Assembly: GCA_045587445.1 (NCBI GenBank)
Contig: JAZNCH010000030.1
Coordinates: forward strand, 1 to 53,040
Source of the DNA: RGIG1995 sp045587445
GTDB taxonomy: Bacteria; Bacillota; Clostridia; Oscillospirales; CAG-272
Direction of reading: 5' to 3'
Length of the DNA: 53,040 nt
Positions 46,901 to 53,040 of this stretch are shown here, in pieces. Under the pieces are notes generated by a model. The model was not told the DNA's origin. It searched no databases and was given only the letters and a program-made list of their open reading frames with translations. The translations under genes were made by a program, and so were the position numbers. The stretch's first letter is position 1; each line of letters opens with the position of its first letter.

Positions 46901-46929
46901 TTGCGAAAAAGACACAAATAGGCTATAAT
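46901..46929 (+). promoter_or_regulatory. Repressor (PRM-like) promoter
   Basis: TTGCGA (46901-46906), 17 bp, TATAAT (46924-46929), followed by the AGGAGG ribosome site of the repressor. An imperfect dyad TTTGTGT/ACACAAA (46895-46918) spans the -35 and may be a weaker operator. Confidence 0.85.
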
Positions 46930-46953
46930 TAACCGTACAGGAGGTATAACACT

Positions 46954-47574
46954 ATGGAAATGGGCGAACGAATCAAATATTTAAGAAAACAAAAAGATAT
47001 GACTTTAGAACAGCTCGGTCAAAGAGTAGGGGTTGGGAAGAGTACCGTTAGAAAATGGGAAGAAGGAGAAATCCAAAATATGCGAAGAGATAAAATCGCA
47101 AAATTAGCTGCTGCATTAGATGTTACTCCTGGATATTTAATGGGCTGGGAAGAACCTTATACCTCTTTAGGAATAGATAAATATACTAAAATATGGACAA
47201 AAGAATTTAAAGAAAATTTGCCTTTGGTTTGGGAAAATACAATTTTAAATGCTGATGTTGTTGGCTTGGATGATACTGGCTACGACATTGAAGAAATGAA
47301 TAAATTAGTTGATGATATTGCTGGTGGTAAAACTGAAATCACATTTACTTTGGCGTGTGAAATAGCTGACAAATTAGGTGTGTCACTTGATGAGCTTGTA
47401 GGTCGTGAAGAATACGAAAAGACCGCCCTCGACTACGAGAACGGTCTGAATGGATTAGAATTGCAACTGCTCAATCTTTTAAAACAGCTTTCTCCGGAAC
47501 AAAAGGAATTTTTACTTGTGCAGCTTGAGGCGCTTGTAAAGCGTAACAAAGGGAGCGAAGAAACTCCGTTTTAG
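46954..47574 (+). CDS. CI-like repressor (XRE family)
   Basis: 206 residues. The N-terminal HTH (MGERIKYLRKQKDMTLEQLG ... STVRKWEEGEIQNMRRDKI) is followed by the 'TPGYLMGWEEP' end of typical phage repressors. No LexA-type Ser/Lys peptidase motif is evident; instead a second XRE-like segment (EITFTLACEIADKLGVSLDELVG) and a helical C-terminus that may oligomerise. Induction may thus need another route than RecA-driven self-cleavage. AGGAGG precedes the ATG. Confidence 0.88.
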   Translation: MEMGERIKYLRKQKDMTLEQLGQRVGVGKSTVRKWEEGEIQNMRRDKIAKLAAALDVTPGYLMGWEEPYTSLGIDKYTKIWTKEFKENLPLVWENTILNADVVGLDDTGYDIEEMNKLVDDIAGGKTEITFTLACEIADKLGVSLDELVGREEYEKTALDYENGLNGLELQLLNLLKQLSPEQKEFLLVQLEALVKRNKGSEETPF

Positions 47575-47632
47575 TTGTTTCGTCAAGTTGCCTAAACAAT
47601 TCAATTATTCTAATGTCGATAGGTTCCAACAT
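47471..47632 (-). CDS. Small ORF antisense to the end of the repressor gene
   Basis: 53 residues from ATG 47632 (AGGGGCGG upstream): MLEPIDIRIIELFRQLDETT, then KTEFLRSLCYALQAPQ. It overlaps the repressor 3' end by 104 bp on the opposite strand. The 'LIELFRQLDE..KxEFL' feel is like repressor C-terminal helices, and the repressor itself ends LLKQLSPEQKEFLL. Real gene or coincidental complement is undecided. Confidence 0.4.
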   Translation of the reverse strand: MLEPIDIRIIELFRQLDETTKTEFLRSLCYALQAPQAAQVKIPFVPEKAVLKD

Positions 47633-47785
47633 TGTTGCCGCCCCTTTCCTTAGAGTGGCTGCCGGCAGTGTAAACACATTATAACAGAGATGGTTTCGTC
47701 TTGTAATCTATCGTTATTTAATAACGATATTTGACAAGAGGGAATGTTGGTTGTAAATATCTTATAGGAAAGTGAGTGTGTTATC

Positions 47786-48550
47786 TTGGATTTTAAATTA
47801 CCTAAACATATTTTAGATTTCATCAAATTTCAAAAAACTATTTTAAGAAAATATCGTTGCTTCATAAAAGAAAAAATGCAGAATGATTACAAGAAAGCTG
47901 CTATTTTCGTATACTGGCTTAACGATTATATAACCTACATAAAGAATGAGGACAAGTTTAAAGCAGGACATTTAATAAATTATAAGCGTGGACAAATCAT
48001 TCTTGTCAATTTTGGTTATAGAATAGGTAAAGAGTTAGGTGGAAATCATTATGCGATTGTTTTGGATGTAAGAAATTCAAGGTATACTGATACATTAACA
48101 GTTGTTCCGTTAATGAGCAAGAAGCCTAAAGAAACCTATTATTCTAAGGTTTATCACGTTTCGTTAGGGGAATGTGTAACTGCCTTACTTTATGATAAGG
48201 CATATAAAATTATGAAAGACCAAGATGAAGCTACAGATGATATTGTCAATGCTGTTGTCAAGGCTGGTGTTGGCAAAGTGAATGAAACGGAACTACGAGA
48301 AAAGCTTGACCGTCTTGATAGAGAATATCGCATAGCTGCAAGCATAATTAAATATACTCAAAAATTAAATAAAGAAAGTATCGCAGATGTTGGGCAAGTA
48401 ACAACAATCAGTAAACAACGTATCGTTTTGCCTTGCAAAAAGCAAGATGTCTTGGCAAACGTTATTGTTCCTAAAGAAATTATGGATGTTATCGATGATA
48501 AATTAAATTTTCTTTATTGTGGTGTTGACGAAGAGGAACAAAAGTTGTAA
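47786..48550 (+). CDS. PemK/MazF-family toxin-like protein
   Basis: 254 residues. INYKRGQIILVNFGYRIGKE, then GGNHYAIVLDVRNSRYTDTLTVVPL is the MazF/PemK fold signature (endoribonuclease). It has an extra ~60-residue N-terminal helical part and a longer C-terminus than the ~110-residue classic toxins, and no adjacent antitoxin gene is visible. The start is a TTG with only weak ribosome-site complementarity, so translation may be low. It lies next to the repressor in the lysogeny module and could guard the prophage. Confidence 0.82.
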   Translation: MDFKLPKHILDFIKFQKTILRKYRCFIKEKMQNDYKKAAIFVYWLNDYITYIKNEDKFKAGHLINYKRGQIILVNFGYRIGKELGGNHYAIVLDVRNSRYTDTLTVVPLMSKKPKETYYSKVYHVSLGECVTALLYDKAYKIMKDQDEATDDIVNAVVKAGVGKVNETELREKLDRLDREYRIAASIIKYTQKLNKESIADVGQVTTISKQRIVLPCKKQDVLANVIVPKEIMDVIDDKLNFLYCGVDEEEQKL

Positions 48551-48818
48551 AATGTACTGTACAGGGTAGCCTTGAGTTACCAACCTATCATGAATACTCT
48601 TTAAGGGTATAAGTAAGACCTCTGCGATATTTTTCGCAGAGGTCTTTTCGTTTATTTGATATAACGTAGCTATTGGTTATTTAGTTGACTAATATATGAC
48701 TGGTGATTTCTAAAACCAATGCGTTTGGTGAAGAAATCTATTATTTGTTCCTAATTTTACTTGGTTCTAGGAAGAACTAAAATTTATAGAAAGTTTTTAA
48801 AGATGGGAGAGGCACGCT
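48551..48818. other. 268-bp gap with terminator and no gene
   Basis: Apart from the terminator at 48615-48649 I see no ORF with a ribosome site. AT-rich and probably holds the promoter of the following small gene; no clear -35/-10 pair could be chosen. Confidence 0.5.
48615..48649 (+). terminator. Terminator of the MazF-like gene
   Basis: A 13-bp stem AAGACCTCTGCGA/TCGCAGAGGTCTT with a 6-nt loop is followed by TTTTCG. It ends the repressor-toxin side of the module. Confidence 0.9.
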
Positions 48819-49016
48819 ATGACCTTTTCGGTGGCAAGAGCCAAACGCATTCGTGTAGAGAGATGTGTAATTGGCGATAGGAGATTGTTTGAAAGAAAGA
48901 GGAATAAAACAAGATACAAAAGAACTAAGTCTTTAGTTTGTGCGAAGTATAGGGTTAATTGTGGTATTAAAAGCCCTGTTCCTAAACCTAGACCTAAGCC
49001 TCCTACAGAAAAATAG
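48819..49016 (+). CDS. 65-residue very basic protein with Pro/Lys tail
   Basis: MTFSVARAKRIRVERCVIGD start; about one third Arg/Lys. The C-terminus is KSPVPKPRPKPPTEK. GGGAGAGG lies ~9 nt before the ATG. The tail is clearly related to that of the 38-residue ORF at 49675 (SPVPKPPVKPAGKPTK). It may bind nucleic acid or be a small toxin or inhibitor; function unknown. Confidence 0.6.
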   Translation: MTFSVARAKRIRVERCVIGDRRLFERKRNKTRYKRTKSLVCAKYRVNCGIKSPVPKPRPKPPTEK

Positions 49017-49052
49017 AGGAGCATGGTAATTTTGCTCCTCTATTGCATAGGT

Positions 49053-49631
49053 TTATATAAAATCGTATTCTTTTATAACTATTTTTGAGTCAAGGTAGAC
49101 TAATGTACGAATTATATAGGTTTTACGATTTTCAGACCATTCAGTGTCGGGTTTTAATATAATAGATTTTTCGTGTACCATTGTCTGATCAATATATCCA
49201 TTTATGGTTCGCCCGTCTGGAAATGTTATTTCAAGAAAATGTGGTTGGTTATCGCTTATAAATGCTTCCAACATTGAAGAATCTAAGAATATTTTGTTTC
49301 TGCCACCCATTTCGTTTATTTCATTGGCAAAGTGTTCGGCAAGTTTCTTTATAAATAGTGCCCACAGAATACTTATGACGATTGCCATAATCATTGGTGC
49401 GATGTAATCCATATATGATAGTGGTGGTGTACCTTCGATGAGTTTGTGAAGTACTTTGCATGGAGTACATAGGTCTGTGAAAATTAGAGATGCTGCAGCA
49501 TAGAGAAAGTATTTCAATATACCTTGGTTAAGTGGTTCTGGTGTTGTGTCACCATCAAGTAATTTGGTTGTTGCTATACCAATAAAGCCCGGAGATAGAA
49601 TCGCTATAATTAAAATCGGATTTTCGGTCAT
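49053..49631 (-). CDS. DUF6338-like membrane protein
   Basis: 192 residues. Three hydrophobic segments (PILIIAILSPGFIGIATTKLL, ILKYFLYAAASLIFTDL, IAPMIMAIVISILWALFI) and a soluble C-terminal domain of ~90 residues (FLEITFPDGRTINGYIDQ and TYIIRTLVYL), the plan of DUF6338 proteins. It is the only minus-strand gene of the module, set between two tiny Pro/Lys-tailed plus-strand genes. AAGGAG precedes the ATG. Role unknown; may be part of an exclusion or defence set. Confidence 0.7.
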   Translation of the reverse strand: MTENPILIIAILSPGFIGIATTKLLDGDTTPEPLNQGILKYFLYAAASLIFTDLCTPCKVLHKLIEGTPPLSYMDYIAPMIMAIVISILWALFIKKLAEHFANEINEMGGRNKIFLDSSMLEAFISDNQPHFLEITFPDGRTINGYIDQTMVHEKSIILKPDTEWSENRKTYIIRTLVYLDSKIVIKEYDFI

Positions 49632-49674
49632 AATATCACTCCTTTAATATAAGGATAAGTTAGGAGATGTAATA

Positions 49675-49791
49675 ATGTCAAGTTTTGTGCGTTTATATAA
49701 TAAAGGTCCTGAAATCACAACTCGTCAAGACGGGATAGTTTCGCCAGTTCCGAAGCCTCCTGTTAAGCCTGCTGGTAAACCTACAAAATGA
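49675..49791 (+). CDS. 38-residue Pro/Lys-tailed micro-protein
   Basis: MSSFVRLYNKGPEITTRQDG, then IVSPVPKPPVKPAGKPTK. AGGAG lies 8 nt before the ATG. Its C-terminus parallels the 65-residue protein at 48819 (SPVPKPRPKPPTEK). Divergent from the DUF6338-like gene, with a 43-bp shared upstream region. Confidence 0.55.
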   Translation: MSSFVRLYNKGPEITTRQDGIVSPVPKPPVKPAGKPTK

Positions 49792-49845
49792 TTTGTAAAC
49801 AAGGAGCTTGATTATAACATCGGTTAAATCTGATTAAGAAGAAAA

Positions 49846-49883
49846 TTTTAACCGATAAGTTATCCGGTAATTTAACCGATAAA
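49846..49883. repeat. AACCG(A/G)TAA repeats upstream of the DUF3800 operon
   Basis: TTTTAACCGATAAGTT, TATCCGGTAATTTAACCGATAAATAG: AACCGATAA occurs twice in direct orientation with a TTATCCGGTAA dyad between; a related AACATCGGTTAAATC lies at 49817-49831. Such spacing before an operon suggests an operator for a small regulator. Confidence 0.55.
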
Positions 49884-49906
49884 TAGTGTTTAGAGAGGTG
49901 AACGTA

Positions 49907-50623
49907 ATGAGTGTTGAATATAACGTATATTGTGATGAAAGCTGCCATTTAGAAAATGACGGTATAAATGCTATGACTTTGGGTGCAGTTTGGGTACCGA
50001 AGTCAGATGTTGCAGTCATAAATCAAAGAATTCGCTCCATAAAAGAGCGTAATAATTTTAATGTAAAATCCGAAGCCAAATGGACTAAGGTTTGTCCTAA
50101 GCACAAACAACTCTATTTAGATTTGGTAAATTATTTCTTTGATAATGATGACTTGAAATTTAGATGTTTATTAGTGCCAGATAAAAGCGTTTTGCGTCAC
50201 GATGATTTTAGGCAAACGCACGATGATTGGTATTACAAGATGTACTTTAATATGCTAAAAACTATTTTTGATAGGGAAAATAAGTTTAACGTATACATAG
50301 ATATTAAGGATAATCATTCTTATTCTAAGGTGCAAAATTTATGGAAAGTTTGTTGTAATTCTTTCTACGATTTTACTGGGCAAAATATCAAGAAAATACA
50401 GCCAATACGCTCCAATGAAGTGGAGATAATGCAAATTGTTGATATCTTAATTGGCGCCATTGCATATGAACATAGATGTTTTGGAGATGAGCATATTAAA
50501 AGCGAAACAAAGTTAGAAATTATAAATCTTATAAAGAAAAGAGCAGGACTCACTTTGCATAAAAGTTCGTTAGTTAAAGAGTTAGATTTTAATCTTTTTG
50601 TTTGGCATCCGGGAGGATTATGA
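49907..50623 (+). CDS. DUF3800 protein (RNase H-like fold)
   Basis: 238 residues. VYCDESCHLENDG near the N-terminus, MTLGAVWVP, SEAKWTKV, and EIMQIVDILIGAIAYEHR near the end are the DUF3800 pattern; its conserved acidic residues (Asp9/Glu10 of YCDES, Asp of QIVD) suggest a metal-dependent RNase H-like nuclease. The family is often found in prophages and defence islands. ATG 49907 has AGAGAGGTGA upstream. Its stop overlaps the start of the next gene, so the two are a unit. Three GATAA-containing repeats (ACCGATAA) lie just upstream at about 49850-49882. Confidence 0.88.
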   Translation: MSVEYNVYCDESCHLENDGINAMTLGAVWVPKSDVAVINQRIRSIKERNNFNVKSEAKWTKVCPKHKQLYLDLVNYFFDNDDLKFRCLLVPDKSVLRHDDFRQTHDDWYYKMYFNMLKTIFDRENKFNVYIDIKDNHSYSKVQNLWKVCCNSFYDFTGQNIKKIQPIRSNEVEIMQIVDILIGAIAYEHRCFGDEHIKSETKLEIINLIKKRAGLTLHKSSLVKELDFNLFVWHPGGL

Positions 50624-51159
50624 TGTTTACTTGTTATTGGCTGCCCGATTTGTTTGTATTTGATGGTTTGTTTAGGAATTTAGATATTTATGATGAAGCT
50701 GTCTATAGAATGTTTTGTAATGATTTTTTACAAGCACCGCCTATATTTTTAGGGAAAGAAGTAAGAGTCTATTCTGACCCTAAAGTTCACGGCAAGGAAC
50801 AGACTTATTTTCACATTACCAGTAAAAATTATAATAAAGATAGACACCAAGATAGAAATGTTGATATTTCACGATGTGAACGTATCAAATGGCCAAAGGC
50901 GCTTATCGAAAACTATAATTGTAACAGAGCAATTTGTACTGATTGTAATGGTATAAAATGTTGGCGTAGATTAGACAATGGAGGTCGATTTGAACGTGTT
51001 AAGATTTTATTTGAAGAACAACAGTATATAGTTATATTGGAAGACCATACAAATACAACAAGTAATTGCTTTTTCTTGGTAACGGCTTACCACTTGGAAC
51101 ATTCACATCAAGTTAGGAAGCTTGTGGCAGAATATAATAATTCTGTAAGAGTTGCATAA
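50623..51159 (+). CDS. Partner of DUF3800 protein, unknown (possible small nuclease fold)
   Basis: 178 residues from ATG 50623 (GGGAGG 6 nt upstream; ATG 50620 is alternative). A Cys cluster (NCNRAICTDCNGIKCWRR) sits near residue 115. The C-terminal ILFEEQQYIVILED followed by FFLVTAYHLEHSHQVRKL resembles RelE/Barnase-like phage nuclease domains (PBECR type), a tentative match. Translationally coupled to DUF3800, so they likely act together. Confidence 0.6.
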   Translation: MFTCYWLPDLFVFDGLFRNLDIYDEAVYRMFCNDFLQAPPIFLGKEVRVYSDPKVHGKEQTYFHITSKNYNKDRHQDRNVDISRCERIKWPKALIENYNCNRAICTDCNGIKCWRRLDNGGRFERVKILFEEQQYIVILEDHTNTTSNCFFLVTAYHLEHSHQVRKLVAEYNNSVRVA

Positions 51160-51163
51160 ATGC

Positions 51164-51190
51164 AAAAAGCGCCTCTTTTGCAAGAGACGC
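51164..51190 (-). terminator. Hairpin after the DUF3800 operon
   Basis: GCGCCTCTT and AAGAGACGC pair around TTGC. The mismatch on the plus strand becomes a wobble on the minus strand, where TTTTTGC follows, so it works best for minus-strand RNA although no minus gene ends here. The 156-bp gap up to the integrase is otherwise empty. Confidence 0.55.
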
Positions 51191-51315
51191 AGTCAGTACT
51201 CCTTCTACATTGGGGTAGATGAGCTATTTATAGTATAACACATTGTAGTAGTTTTACAACTTTTATTTTCCCGTCTATACACTTTTTTACAATTTTGAAG
51301 TTTAAGGGAACTGTT

Positions 51316-52884
51316 ATGGCAAAGAGAACATTACCTAAGAAAATTAAAAAAGGTGGCGTTGCTGTTATCTATGCTCGCTATTCTTCACATCATCAAAGAG
51401 ATGTTAGTATAGAACAGCAAATTGAAGAGTGCATGAAGTACGCTAAGACTTCTGGCTTGAATGTTATTGCGACTTATGAGGATAGAGCCGTTTCCGGAAG
51501 AACAGACCGTAGACCGAATTTCCAAAAAATGATGCGAGATGCTGAAGCTGGAAAGTTTGAGTTTGTAATTTCTTGGAAGTCTAACCGCATCGGTAGAAAT
51601 ATGCTGCAGGCAATGCTCAATGAAGCTCGACTTGCAGATTGCGGAGTACGTGCGGTTTATGTAGAAGAGGACTTCGAGGATAATGCTGCAGGTCGGTTTG
51701 CTCTCCGTTCGATGATGAACGTCAATCAATTCTATTCCGAGAATATGGCTGAGGACATTAGACGAGGCTTGGACGACAATGCTTCAAAATGTATGGTGAA
51801 CGGTATTGTTGGGTTAGGCTTCAAGCGTGGCGAAGATGGACGGTATGCTATAGATTCTCCCAAAGATGAAATTGTGCGTGAGATTTTTGAACGTGTAGCT
51901 AAATTGGAAGCTCAAATAGATATTATAAATAGTTTAAACGAGCGAGGGCTAAAGACCTCAACGGGTAAAGCGTGGAACCGTAGCAGCTTTCATAGAATGT
52001 TATCTAATGAACGCTATCGTGGAATTTATATTTATGGCGACACTCGCATAGAGGGTGGTGTACCAAGAATTGTAAGTGATGAAGTTTTCTACAAGGTGCA
52101 GGAGGTAGTTAATATGAATAAACACGTTAAGACCAAAAGACGCAGGACAAGTAACGGCGTTTATTTGCTTACTGGAAAGTTGTTTTGTGGACATTGCAAA
52201 TCACATATGACGGGTGTTTCCGGAACAAGCAGAGGTGGCAATCTTCACTTTTACTATACCTGCAGAAAGAGGAGAGTAGAGAGGGCTTGCAAAAAAGAGA
52301 ACGTGCAGCGTGACTATATCGAAAACCTTGTTGCCAAAGCTATCAAAGACTACTGCTTAAATGATGAAATTTTAGAAGTTATCGCTGATCAGACAATAGA
52401 ATACAACAAGAAGCAACTCCAAAATAACGATTTAATTCTGCTTGAACAGGAATTAGCAACTGTTAATGCAGGATTGCAAAATCTTTTGAAAGCTATCGAA
52501 GCTGGCGTTTTTACAAATACTACTCAGCAACGTATGCTTGAATTGGAAAAACAAAAGGCTTCTATTGAAGATAAGATAGACGAGATGAAGTTCAATATTG
52601 TTCCCATCAACAGGGAAGATTTAATTGCGGGCTTGGCTATGTTCCGTGATGGTGACGTTGAAGATAAGCGTTTCCAAGCAGCATTATTTGACACATTCTT
52701 GGTTGCAGTGTATATTTATGACAGCAACCTAAAATTGGTATTTAGCTTTACTGGTGCAGAAAACACCATTGATGTACCTATTGAAAGCGTTCTGGAAGAA
52801 ACAAATGCTGTGACACTTTTAAAAGATGGTGTGGCTGGAGAGCTTGTTCGTTCAAGCTCTCCAACAGTCCACCACAAAAAATAA
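51316..52884 (+). CDS. Prophage large serine integrase
   Basis: 522 residues. Resolvase domain: VIYARYSSHHQRDVSIEQQ (nucleophile ~Ser23, Arg21), AVSGRTDRRPNFQKM, FVISWKSNRIGRN; recombinase domain GLGFKRGEDGRYAID onward; zinc ribbon LFCGHCKSHM ... YTCRKRRVERACKKE; coiled coil and a C-terminal domain. ATG 51316 has AAGGGAA upstream. It is the last gene before the host pgi end, so it marks the right boundary and catalyses attP x attB recombination. A 9-bp dyad lies in its last codons. Confidence 0.95.
   Translation: MAKRTLPKKIKKGGVAVIYARYSSHHQRDVSIEQQIEECMKYAKTSGLNVIATYEDRAVSGRTDRRPNFQKMMRDAEAGKFEFVISWKSNRIGRNMLQAMLNEARLADCGVRAVYVEEDFEDNAAGRFALRSMMNVNQFYSENMAEDIRRGLDDNASKCMVNGIVGLGFKRGEDGRYAIDSPKDEIVREIFERVAKLEAQIDIINSLNERGLKTSTGKAWNRSSFHRMLSNERYRGIYIYGDTRIEGGVPRIVSDEVFYKVQEVVNMNKHVKTKRRRTSNGVYLLTGKLFCGHCKSHMTGVSGTSRGGNLHFYYTCRKRRVERACKKENVQRDYIENLVAKAIKDYCLNDEILEVIADQTIEYNKKQLQNNDLILLEQELATVNAGLQNLLKAIEAGVFTNTTQQRMLELEKQKASIEDKIDEMKFNIVPINREDLIAGLAMFRDGDVEDKRFQAALFDTFLVAVYIYDSNLKLVFSFTGAENTIDVPIESVLEETNAVTLLKDGVAGELVRSSSPTVHHKK
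52837..52862. repeat. 9-bp inverted repeat at the integrase 3' end
   Basis: GGAGAGCTT (52837-52845) and AAGCTCTCC (52854-52862) with an 8-nt centre GTTCGTTC. Attachment sites of serine integrases are imperfect dyads next to the int gene, so this is a candidate, but no matching sequence was found at the left end. Confidence 0.4.
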
Positions 52885-52926
52885 CCGTGAACTTGACTAT
52901 CGTCAAATTCACGGTTTCTCTGTTTT
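52883..52926. terminator. Terminator between integrase and pgi
   Basis: AACCGTGAA/TTCACGGTT with an inner TTGAC-TATC-GTCAA stem, followed by TCTCTGTTTTTAT on the plus strand. It separates the convergent integrase and host pgi genes and may serve both. Confidence 0.8.
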
Positions 52927-52933
52927 TATAGGG

Positions 52934-53040
52934 TTATCTTCCTAATTCACGCTTGATTATTTTTTTGTAAGCTTCTACGCCAGGTTGGTCAAAAGCATCT
53001 ACGTTGGCAAGCTCCCCTTCGTAAGCAATGGAAAGCATCA
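52934..53040 (-). CDS. pgi: Glucose-6-phosphate isomerase, C-terminal end (host)
   Basis: The last ~34 codons of a minus-strand gene whose start lies beyond the window: LSIAYEGELANVDAFDQPGV, then EAYKKIIKREL. The 'xxVDAFDQPGVEAYK' ending is that of bacterial glucose-6-phosphate isomerase, which interconverts glucose-6-phosphate and fructose-6-phosphate. It is the only clearly chromosomal gene in view and fixes the right edge of the prophage to within ~50 bp. Confidence 0.85.
   Translation of the reverse strand, partial: MLSIAYEGELANVDAFDQPGVEAYKKIIKRELGR

Noticed and set aside
1..53040. CRISPR arrays, rRNA or tRNA genes, IS elements
   Set aside because: I looked for regularly spaced repeats, tRNA arms and DDE or HUH transposases and saw none; the only regular array is the five 10-bp units at 33671-33720.

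Overview
The window is an almost complete temperate-phage genome (about 4.3 to 52.9 kb) inserted in a low-to-mid GC bacterial chromosome. The right edge (52934-53040, minus strand) is the C-terminus of glucose-6-phosphate isomerase. The left edge (1-3092) belongs to a second mobile element: a DUF927 helicase-like tail, a large serine recombinase and a DUF3846 protein, resembling the cch/ccr arrangement of SCC-type cassettes. Gene families, strong Shine-Dalgarno sites and DUF1492, DUF3846 and DUF2513 proteins point to a Firmicute. A spanin-like lysis pair implies a host with an outer membrane, so a member of the Negativicutes (Phascolarctobacterium/Acidaminococcus-like) is my best inference; the species cannot be read from the window.

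Layout. The lysogeny and accessory module is mainly on the plus strand, 46.9-52.9 kb: CI-like repressor, MazF/PemK-like toxin, two tiny Pro/Lys-tailed proteins, a DUF6338-like membrane protein (minus strand), a DUF3800 protein with an unknown partner, and a serine integrase. The early and replication module is on the minus strand, 46.8-33.7 kb: Cro-like protein, a DUF3846 protein, LysM protein, Sak4-like ATPase, PD-(D/E)XK nuclease, NinB-like protein, SSB, replication initiator, DnaC-like loader, RuvC-like resolvase, a methyltransferase-fold protein, ParB-like protein, HNH-like protein, many micro-proteins, dUTPase and a DUF1492 late regulator. Next to that regulator lies a striking late promoter: five 10-bp repeats in exact helical register run into the -35 box (33651-33720).

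The late module (33.5-5.6 kb, minus strand) begins with an unusual four-gene block: a multi-spanning membrane protein, a ParB/zinc-ribbon protein, an IbrA-like PAPS-reductase-family protein and an IbrB-like ParB protein. Lambda-type DNA packaging and head genes follow (small and large terminase, gpW, portal, ClpP-type protease with nested scaffold, gpD, gpE), then a P2-type contractile tail (sheath, tube, frameshifted E/E' chaperone, tape measure, X, D, V, PAAR, U, W, J, I). A self-contained plus-strand moron gene sits inside the tail operon.

The most notable system is a complete diversity-generating retroelement between the tail-fibre end and the lysis genes (7205-10172). It has a DGR-type reverse transcriptase, a template repeat, an Avd-type accessory protein and an FGE/C-type-lectin-fold target protein with a C-terminal variable repeat. 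All 12 differences between the 107-bp template and variable repeats fall on template adenines, and all 12 change an amino acid. A 10-bp-stem, GATA-tetraloop hairpin lies just downstream of the variable repeat. The element probably diversifies the phage receptor-binding protein. The lysis cassette (5605-7154) has holin-like proteins, an amidase and two deeply overlapping coiled-coil ORFs with spanin features.
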